Source of the DNA: JANXUR01 sp038229415
GTDB lineage: Bacteria; Acidobacteriota; Terriglobia; Terriglobales; Acidobacteriaceae
Length of the DNA: 64,000 nucleotides
Assembly: GCA_038229415.1 (NCBI GenBank)
Contig: JBBROM010000005.1
Location: 124,001 to 188,000 of the forward strand
Direction: 5' to 3'
The position numbers were made by a program, and so were the translations under genes. The notes below the pieces were generated by a model, which was not told the DNA's origin, ran no database searches, and saw only the letters and a program-made list of their open reading frames with translations. Below, one piece after another: positions 58,576 to 64,000 of the stretch (positions are counted from its first letter, which is position 1; each line of letters starts with the position of its first letter).

Positions 58576-59538
58576 ATGAAAGCCGTCATTCTTACCGAAT
58601 TTAGCGGGCCCAATGCACTGAAAGTCCAAGACATTCCTGAGCCGCAACTGAAAGCCGGAGAAGTCATGATCCGGGTCGAAGCCGGCGGCGTGAACTTTGC
58701 CGACACCATGATGGCAACCGGAGGCTATCCCGGAACCCCGCCCCCGCCGGTGGTGGTGGGCCGCGAGTTCGCGGGCGTCGTGGAAGAGACGGGCGAGCGC
58801 GTCATGGGGTACATCCAATGGGGAGCGTTTGCCGAGCGCATAACAGCGAGCCGGGCCGCCATGTGGCCGCAGCCCGCAGGCTGGAGTTCGGCTGAGTCGG
58901 CAGCGTTTCCGGTGAACTTTTTTACCGCCTGGCTTGCGTACTGGAAGGCTGGACTGCTGGGGCCGTTCGATGCGGCCAAGCCGAAGCCGAGAGTGCTGAT
59001 CCATGCGGCGGCGGGAGGCGTGGGCACTGCGGCGGTGCAGATGGGGCGTCTGCTGGGCGTGGAGACCTTTGGGACATCGTCGTCGGATGAGAAGCTGGCA
59101 AAGCTGGCTCCGCTCGGTCTTGACCATGCCATCAACTACAAGCGCGACGATTACGAGCAGGCGGTGCTGAAGTTGACCGATGGCGCTGGCGTGGACGCCG
59201 TCTTTGAAATGCTGGGCGGACAACACACCACCAAGAGCCTGAACTGTCTGGCCGAGTTTGGACGTTGCATCCTCTATGGCACTGCTACCGGAGCGCGCCC
59301 CGAGATTGATACACGCATCCTCTATTCCAAGAGCGCTAGCGTGCATGGCTTGTGGCTTTCGGTGCTGGCTGGTCATGGGGCGATAATTAAGGAAGCATGG
59401 GACGCCATGCAACCTTGGATGGCGGCTGGGACACTGCGTCCGATGGTTGGGCACGAATATGCCATGGAGCAGGTGGGCGACGCCTTTCGCCTGTTGCTGG
59501 AGCGCAAGAACTTCGGCAAAGTGGTGATTGCGATCTAG
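58576..59538 (+). CDS. zinc-independent MDR-family NADPH:quinone oxidoreductase
   Basis: Medium-chain dehydrogenase/reductase of 320 aa. MKAVILTEFSGPNALKVQDIPEPQLKAGEVMIRVEAGGVNFADTMMATG is the quinone-reductase opening. The nucleotide fold is VLIHAAAGGVGTAAVQMGRLLGVETFGTSSSDEKLAKL; the catalytic zinc Cys/His ligands of alcohol dehydrogenases are absent. ATG 58576 is preferred over the upstream GTG 58570. The operator-like palindrome suggests induction by a stress or a small molecule; no regulator gene is adjacent. Confidence 0.9.
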   Translation: MKAVILTEFSGPNALKVQDIPEPQLKAGEVMIRVEAGGVNFADTMMATGGYPGTPPPPVVVGREFAGVVEETGERVMGYIQWGAFAERITASRAAMWPQPAGWSSAESAAFPVNFFTAWLAYWKAGLLGPFDAAKPKPRVLIHAAAGGVGTAAVQMGRLLGVETFGTSSSDEKLAKLAPLGLDHAINYKRDDYEQAVLKLTDGAGVDAVFEMLGGQHTTKSLNCLAEFGRCILYGTATGARPEIDTRILYSKSASVHGLWLSVLAGHGAIIKEAWDAMQPWMAAGTLRPMVGHEYAMEQVGDAFRLLLERKNFGKVVIAI

Positions 59539-60040
59539 CGGGAGCAGGCTGCCTGTAGCCGGTTCAAGAGGTTAGAACACCAGATTAAAAACCAAAGATT
59601 TCGCACGAAAGAGCAGCGTTGAGCTTTGCGCGCTGCTCACCCACCTGCCTTCCCTTCGTCTAAACATTCGTAAACAAGTGAAGCCGTACTAAAAGAGTTC
59701 GTGAAACTTTTTGTAGCGGGCTGCGTATCTATAGGCGGAACAGAAATTCAAGCGCGGCGGAGTTACCCGTAGACGGCGACACAACATCTTGCGGGACGAA
59801 AGCTAGTAACTAGCAATAACAACGAGGGGATTGCTTCGCTCACGGTTTGGCGGCCAAAGCGAAACAATCCCGGGCAGCGAAATGGACTCGTCCCTCAACG
59901 GGTAAGCCCGTTTCACGCTCGCACACATTCTAGGCCATTGACGCGGAATTGCAAATGCTTTCTCCGTGATGCGCCAGCGAAGGCCGCCATTTCAGCCCCT
60001 CATCTGTGGGGCCACAAAGAGAATGAGAGGAAGACACGTG
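59539..60040. other. long gap with a hairpin repeat and probable 5' UTR
   Basis: 502 nt without a gene I can support. Visible features are a short stem GAGCAGCG/CGCTGCTC (about 59611-59640), a strong imperfect hairpin (59827-59871) and AT-rich patches (for example GTAAACAAGTGAAGC near 59670) that could hold the promoter of the small secreted protein. A small RNA here is possible but unproven. Confidence 0.4.
59827..59871. repeat. imperfect hairpin in the long leader
   Basis: GGGATTGCTTCGC (59827-59839) pairs with GCGAAACAATCCC (59859-59871) with one mismatch around a 19-nt loop. No T-run follows. It could be a palindromic repeat or a regulatory stem. Confidence 0.5.
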
Positions 60041-60421
60041 ATGAACCTGAAGAACGCTACTCGCATCGCTGTTGTTGCAGTATCGCTTGCCCTGGCTACG
60101 AACGCATTCGCAGCCACCAACACGGGGGGGCTCTACCTGGGAAAGGCAGCCAGCGTGAACGGCATTGCGCTCAAGGCTGGCAACTACAAGGTGAAGTGGG
60201 AAGGCGCGGGAGAGAATCTTACCGTGACGATTCTCGACGGCAAGAAGGTGCTGGCGACAGCTCCGGCACATATGACAGATCTTGGCAGCAAGGCGAGCGA
60301 TAACTCGGTGGTGATGACTGGAGGCGACGACAAACCGGTTATTGCGGAGATACGTTTTGCCGGAAGCAATCACGCGCTGGGATTCAGCAGTGGGGACGGC
60401 AGCAAGCCCGTTGGCAACTAA
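60041..60421 (+). CDS. small exported protein
   Basis: A 126-aa protein. Signal peptide residues 1-25 (VAVVSLALATNAFA). The mature part is a single small domain rich in Gly and Lys with strand-like segments (VNGIALKAGNYKVKWEGAGENLTVTILDGKKVLAT; PVIAEIRFAGSNHALGF). GAGG at 60027-60030 is rather far (about 10 nt) from ATG 60041. The family is unknown to me. A perfect hairpin follows the stop. Confidence 0.6.
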   Translation: MNLKNATRIAVVAVSLALATNAFAATNTGGLYLGKAASVNGIALKAGNYKVKWEGAGENLTVTILDGKKVLATAPAHMTDLGSKASDNSVVMTGGDDKPVIAEIRFAGSNHALGFSSGDGSKPVGN

Positions 60422-60432
60422 CTCAGCCAAAA

Positions 60433-60464
60433 ATATAAGGAGGCGCCGAAGCGCCTCCTTATAT
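60433..60464 (+). terminator. perfect 14-bp hairpin after the small secreted gene
   Basis: Arms ATATAAGGAGGCGC and GCGCCTCCTTATAT around a CGAA loop, in the gap between convergent genes. The stem is very stable, but T-rich sequence is weak (ATATAAAG), so terminator function is likely, not certain. Confidence 0.65.
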
Positions 60465-60494
60465 AAAGAATAACTGGAAGTAAGTTAAGTTGCT

Positions 60495-61691
60495 TTAGTA
60501 CTTAGGCATAGTCGGGTCAACCTGATCAGCCCAGGCGAGAATGCCGCCCTTCAGGTTATGCAGCTTGCCGGTAAAGCCCTGCTGCAGCAGATAGCCGATC
60601 ACCTTGGCACTGCGCACGCCGCTGCGGCAGTGCACCACCATCTCGCGTTCCGGATCGAGTTCGCTGATACGCTTCGGCACATCGTTCATGGGAATCAGAT
60701 GGCCGTTCAGATTGCAGATCTGGTATTCATGTGGCTCACGCACGTCGAGGATGAAGACATCCTCTTTTGCATCCAGCCGCCGCTTTAGTTCTGTCACTTC
60801 CATCTCAGGCATCACGCCTGCAGGTTCACTCACCGGTTTGCTCTCCTCGCCTCGAATGCCACAAAACTCGTTGTAGTCTATCAGGGCGGTGACGGTCGGA
60901 TTCGTGCCGCACACCGGGCACTCCGCATTCTTGCGCAGTTTGAGTTCGCGGAACTTCATGGCGAACGCGTCAACGAGCAGCAGACGCCCAATCAGCGAAT
61001 CACCGGTCTCACCGTTCAAGATCAGCTTGATCACTTCCGTGGCCTGAATCACGCCTAACAAGCCAGGCAGAATGCCGAGAACGCCGCCTTCCGCGCACGA
61101 AGGCACTAGCCCCGGCGGTGGCGGCTCGGGATACAGACAGCGATAGCAAGGGCCATTCTTCGTTCCGAAGACGCTGGCCTGGCCCTCAAAGCGAAAAATC
61201 GAAGCGTACACGTTCGGTTTGCCGCTGAGTACGCAGGCGTCGTTAACCAAGTAACGCGTCTGAAAGTTGTCGGTGCCGTCGGCGATGATGTCGTAGTCCT
61301 TGAACAGCTCCATCGCGTTGGCGCTGGTCAACATGGTGTCGTACTTCTTCAGGTTCAGGAACGGATTCATCGCCAGCAGCTTGTCGCCCGCCGAGTCGAG
61401 CTTTTTGCGGCCGACGTCGGGCGTGTGGTGCAGAATCTGGCGCTGAAGGTTGGTGTAATCCACCACATCGAAGTCCACCATGCCGATGGTTCCGACGCCC
61501 GCCGCTGCGAGGTAAAGCGCCAGCGGCGAGCCGAGTCCGCCCGCGCCGATGCAGAGCACCTTGGCGGCCTTCAGCTTGAGCTGTCCATCCATGCCGACTT
61601 CCGGCATGATCAGGTGGCGCGAGTAGCGCTCGATCTCTTCCTTGCTCAGTGTGACGGGTGGTGCGATGGTTGTCGCGACGGTTGTAACCAT
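60495..61691 (-). CDS. MoeZ-like adenylyltransferase/rhodanese
   Basis: ThiF/MoeB-type E1-like enzyme with a C-terminal rhodanese domain, 398 aa, expected to adenylate and then thiolate the C-terminal Gly of the sulfur carrier encoded next to it. GAGGLGSPLALYLAAAGVGTIGMVDFDVV is the ATP fold. Zinc cysteines are in CYRCLYP and CPVCGTN; VPSCAEGGVLG is the likely catalytic-Cys region. The rhodanese loop VVHCRSGVRS carries the persulfide Cys. ATG 61691 is 2 nt after the carrier gene's stop. The layout matches MoeZR of the mycobacterial CysO system. Confidence 0.9.
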   Translation of the reverse strand: MVTTVATTIAPPVTLSKEEIERYSRHLIMPEVGMDGQLKLKAAKVLCIGAGGLGSPLALYLAAAGVGTIGMVDFDVVDYTNLQRQILHHTPDVGRKKLDSAGDKLLAMNPFLNLKKYDTMLTSANAMELFKDYDIIADGTDNFQTRYLVNDACVLSGKPNVYASIFRFEGQASVFGTKNGPCYRCLYPEPPPPGLVPSCAEGGVLGILPGLLGVIQATEVIKLILNGETGDSLIGRLLLVDAFAMKFRELKLRKNAECPVCGTNPTVTALIDYNEFCGIRGEESKPVSEPAGVMPEMEVTELKRRLDAKEDVFILDVREPHEYQICNLNGHLIPMNDVPKRISELDPEREMVVHCRSGVRSAKVIGYLLQQGFTGKLHNLKGGILAWADQVDPTMPKY

Positions 61692-61693
61692 GA

Positions 61694-61993
61694 TTAGCGC
61701 TCCAATTCCGCGAAGCTGCCGCCCGCAATCGAAGGCACGATGTACAGTGTGTCGCCGTCCTTCACTTCGGTGGCTTCCTTCTGCATGTAGCGAATGTCTT
61801 CTTCGTTCAGGTACAGGTTGACGAAGGCGCGCAGCTTGCCTTCCTCGGTGTAAAGGTGGCGTTGCAGGTCGGGATGCGCGGCGGTAAGCGCCTTCATGGC
61901 GTCGCCGACGGTGGTGGCCTGCACGTCCACGGAATTCTGCTTGTCGCTGTACTGGCGGAGAGGGGTGGGGATTTGCACTTTGATCTGGCTCAT
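61694..61993 (-). CDS. CysO-like sulfur-carrier protein (MoaD/ThiS fold) with buried Gly-Gly
   Basis: A 99-aa ubiquitin-like protein. N-terminal VQIPTPLRQYSDKQNSVDVQATTVGDAMKAL, central LRAFVNLYLNEEDIRYM and C-terminal DGDTLYIVPSIAGG match the CysO/MoaD group. Gly91-Gly92 is followed by seven extra residues (SFAELER), so the thiocarboxylate-forming end is not exposed. By family knowledge a JAMM protease encoded next door could remove such a tail. Its neighbours (JAMM, CysM, MoeZ-like) fit cysteine biosynthesis by protein thiocarboxylate. Confidence 0.85.
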   Translation of the reverse strand: MSQIKVQIPTPLRQYSDKQNSVDVQATTVGDAMKALTAAHPDLQRHLYTEEGKLRAFVNLYLNEEDIRYMQKEATEVKDGDTLYIVPSIAGGSFAELER

Positions 61994-62130
61994 GTTGTTG
62001 GCTGGCTCCGGTGACTGGTTCTTTCAACTTGCACTGTAATGAGATGTTCCAAGTGTAACGGGGATTCGCGCCGGTTACCTCGGGGGCTGAAGACCAAATC
62101 ATTCGTTCGTGCCTGTCCGTGTGCCGGGTG

Positions 62131-62157
62131 CCCCGTCCAAGCTTTGCTTGGGCGGGG
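62131..62157. repeat. GC hairpin between carrier and protease genes
   Basis: CCCCGTCCAAGC and GCTTGGGCGGGG form a stem with a 3-nt loop in the 174-nt gap of the sulfur-carrier cluster. Without a T-run it is more likely a repeat or attenuator than a terminator. Confidence 0.5.
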
Positions 62158-62167
62158 ATTTGTCAGA

Positions 62168-62617
62168 CTACGCCTCCACCGAAATTTCTTCATCCTCAAG
62201 CTTCTTCTCTTCCGCACTTCCGGTCAGCACCCATGATTTTGTCAGCACGGTCTTGCCGGTGGTCTTGTCGCCATCCACGCTCGTAATCACATACGAACAC
62301 CCGATCCAGTGCGCCTCCGCTAGATCGGTGGAAGACCACATCGCGGGATGATCGGGATGCGAATGGTAGAAGCCGATGATGTCTTCGCCGCGCTTGCGGC
62401 CCTGAATCTGGATGCGCACCAGCTCGCCGGGATCAATGCTGTAGCGATTGTGCGGCGAATCGGTGCGGGTGTTACCCGCGCGCACCGTGGTTGCAACCAC
62501 GCGCGTGTCGGTGTCAGAATCCATCGAGCCGAGCAAGACGCCGCAACATTCGTGCGGATAGGTGTCTTCACCATGTCGGCGGATTTCTTCGTAGAGTTGC
62601 TGGCTGATCTTTAGCAC
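62168..62617 (-). CDS. JAMM/MPN+ metalloprotease (Mec-like)
   Basis: Zinc isopeptidase-like enzyme of 149 aa. The JAMM set is complete: Glu23 (PHECCGVLLG), His85 and His87 (YHSHPDHP), with Ser95/96 and Asp98 (SSTDLAEA). In mycobacteria such a protein (Mec) releases cysteine from the CysO-cysteine adduct, and in other sulfur-carrier systems JAMM proteins trim residues after Gly-Gly. Both jobs would be possible here given the seven-residue tail on the neighbouring carrier. It lies 7 nt downstream of the CysM-like gene. Confidence 0.9.
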   Translation of the reverse strand: MLKISQQLYEEIRRHGEDTYPHECCGVLLGSMDSDTDTRVVATTVRAGNTRTDSPHNRYSIDPGELVRIQIQGRKRGEDIIGFYHSHPDHPAMWSSTDLAEAHWIGCSYVITSVDGDKTTGKTVLTKSWVLTGSAEEKKLEDEEISVEA

Positions 62618-62624
62618 GATGTTC

Positions 62625-63629
62625 TTACTCTTCCCAAAATCTCTCGCTCAGATATTTGTCCGCCGAATCGCACAGAATCGTCACAATCACGGCCTGCTCG
62701 CCTTCCGGAATCGTGCGCGCAATTTGTTCGGCTCCTACGACTGCTGCCGCTGCCGATATTCCCACCAGCAATCCTTCTTCGCGCGCCAGGCGTTTGCACA
62801 TCGCATACGCCGCTTCCGTCGAAATTTCAATATTCGCATCGGCCAGCGTGGCATCGTAGATCTTGGGCACAATCGCCGTCGGCATATGCTTCGCGCCTTC
62901 AATGCCGTGGAAGGGCGAATCGGGCTGCAAGCTGATGCACTGGATGGCCGGGTTCATTTCCTTGAGCTTGCGCGAAGCGCCCATAAAGGTGCCGCTGGTG
63001 CCCAGCATAGAGATGAAGTGCGTGACGCGGCCTTCGGTCTGCCGCCAAATTTCTGGCCCGGTCGTCAGGTAATGCGCGCGCCAGTTGGCGTCATTCGAAT
63101 ATTGATCGGCGTAAAAGTATTTTTCCGGCTCGGCGGCGAACATCTCGCGTGCCTTGCGGATCGCACCATCTGAGCCGAGGTCGGAGTCCGTCCACACAAT
63201 GTTTGCACCGTACGACTCCAGAATCCGCTTGCGTTCGGGCGAAACGTTTTTCGGCACGCAAAGCGTCACCGGAAACCCCATGGCCGCGCCCAGCATGGCG
63301 TAGGCGATGCCGGTATTGCCGCTGGTGGAGTCGAGCAGCATTCGTCCGGGGCCGAGCTGGCCCGACTTGCAGGCTTCGGAGACGATGTTCCAAGCGGCGC
63401 GATCCTTCACCGAACCGCCGGGATTGTGCCACTCCGCCTTGCCGAGAATCTGGATATGTTCATGATTCGGAACGGTTTGCAGGCTTTTAGCGATTTTCGA
63501 CAAGCGCAGCATGGGGGTTTCGCCAATGCAATCCAGCACTCGCTGACCCAGCGGCTGACCCGGCGCAAAGTGAACCGGATACGGATCCGAGGGGAACGAA
63601 AGCGCGACTTCTGGAGAAAATCTCTGCAT
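62625..63629 (-). CDS. cysM: cysteine synthase (CysM/CysK family)
   Basis: PLP enzyme making cysteine from an activated serine and a sulfur donor; 334 aa. The PLP lysine is Lys75 (GGSVKDRAAW), the phosphate loop is TSGNTG (102-107), and SMLGTSGTFMG is the substrate loop. The first 30 residues are longer than in CysK. Its place ahead of the JAMM, carrier and MoeZ-like genes suggests it uses protein thiocarboxylate, as CysM of mycobacteria does; use of sulfide is the alternative. Head of the cluster, start ATG 63629. Confidence 0.92.
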   Translation of the reverse strand: MQRFSPEVALSFPSDPYPVHFAPGQPLGQRVLDCIGETPMLRLSKIAKSLQTVPNHEHIQILGKAEWHNPGGSVKDRAAWNIVSEACKSGQLGPGRMLLDSTSGNTGIAYAMLGAAMGFPVTLCVPKNVSPERKRILESYGANIVWTDSDLGSDGAIRKAREMFAAEPEKYFYADQYSNDANWRAHYLTTGPEIWRQTEGRVTHFISMLGTSGTFMGASRKLKEMNPAIQCISLQPDSPFHGIEGAKHMPTAIVPKIYDATLADANIEISTEAAYAMCKRLAREEGLLVGISAAAAVVGAEQIARTIPEGEQAVIVTILCDSADKYLSERFWEE

Positions 63630-63842
63630 ACGGTTCAGAATCGATTCGGGAACGAAATCACAACCGGAAGCCGGCGGAAGGGGACACCTTCGGGGCTTTT
63701 GCCTTACAATTTCGTTTTGCTGGTTTACAGACTATAGATTACAGACAGATGCTCTGGGATACATTGGATTAGGCGGCGGGGCACCGAATCGCCCAGCTGA
63801 TAAGCCAAGCCGCATCCCTAAGCGATTCTGCCAGAGGACGTT

Positions 63843-64000
63843 ATGCCGATTCCGCTATTTGGTGGTGGACCCAAGATTAAGCCTGCCCGCACCTTCGACG
63901 AAGCCACCGCGTGGCTGCGCAGCCACGGATTTTCGCTCAACTCCGACTCCGATGGCACGGTCGTGACCAAGAGCGGATGCACTGCGACCATCGCCGCGAC
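63843..64000 (+). CDS. unidentified protein (partial, cut by right edge)
   Basis: Only the first 52 residues are in the window: MPIPLFGGGPKIKPARTFDE, then a helix-strand stretch (WLRSHGFSLN...GTVVTKSGCTATIAA). GAGGACGTT precedes ATG 63843. It is divergent from cysM, with a 213-nt space that shows no other feature. Too little is seen to assign a family. Confidence 0.5.
   Translation, partial: MPIPLFGGGPKIKPARTFDEATAWLRSHGFSLNSDSDGTVVTKSGCTATIAA

Overview
This window looks like chromosomal DNA of a Gram-negative, diderm, GC-rich bacterium. It most resembles Acidobacteriota (Terriglobia, Koribacter-like). The grounds are an outer-membrane/LPS gene set (lptD, waaA, lpxK, heptose genes), an indirect tRNA-amidation gene (gatB), many short secreted proteins of types common in that phylum, and intergenic spaces filled with palindromic interspersed repeats. 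The phylum call is inference: no 16S gene is present and no database search was run. Coding density is high, and I see no frameshifted gene, CRISPR array, prophage or rRNA.

Layout. 1-5.3 kb: a DsbA-like gene (cut by the left edge), larE, a secreted protein, gatB, and an IS200/IS605-type Y1 transposase flanked by REP-like repeats. 5.3-11.5 kb: an exported metallo-beta-lactamase-fold hydrolase, a secreted protein, Bcp peroxiredoxin, a sedolisin-type protease and an RDD membrane protein. 11.5-20.7 kb: outer-membrane biogenesis (lptD, waaA, lpxK, rfaE1, rfaE2, a GT9 heptosyltransferase), with a UPF0175/PIN toxin-antitoxin pair and a secreted protein between lptD and waaA. 20.7-33.5 kb: ICMT-like, DUF3108 and DUF2007 proteins, comEC, an RlmD-like methyltransferase, an AbrB/PIN pair followed by a possible HEPN protein, then coaX, birA and recG. 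33.6-39.3 kb: chromate transporter chrA, then a four-gene ECF sigma / anti-sigma / DUF4097 / PDZ operon. 39.4-42.1 kb: two tandem HAF-repeat secreted proteins with duplicated leaders; a third paralogue lies at 48.7-49.8 kb. 42.1-47.5 kb: translation block rplI-rpsR-rpsF-pth-rplY-prs, tRNA-Gln and ispE. 49.9-54.5 kb: a GATase, a GH10 xylanase and an M20 peptidase. 54.6-58.4 kb: ispF, ispD, a degenerate EAL-HDOD protein and a YacL-like PIN-TRAM membrane protein. 58.5-64 kb: a quinone oxidoreductase with an operator-like palindrome, a small secreted protein, and a CysO-type sulfur-carrier cysteine cluster (cysM, JAMM protease, cysO-like, moeZ-like), ending in a gene cut by the right edge.

How genes work together. 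The lipid A/core genes act in sequence: Kdo transfer, 4'-phosphorylation, heptose activation, heptose transfer, then LptD insertion. The cysteine cluster holds every part of a protein-thiocarboxylate route to cysteine, and its carrier protein has a buried Gly-Gly that would need trimming. The ECF operon couples a regulator and its membrane-anchored anti-sigma to two exported proteins, which suggests an envelope-response module. At least five families of interspersed repeats or palindromes recur between genes, several of them right in front of start codons.
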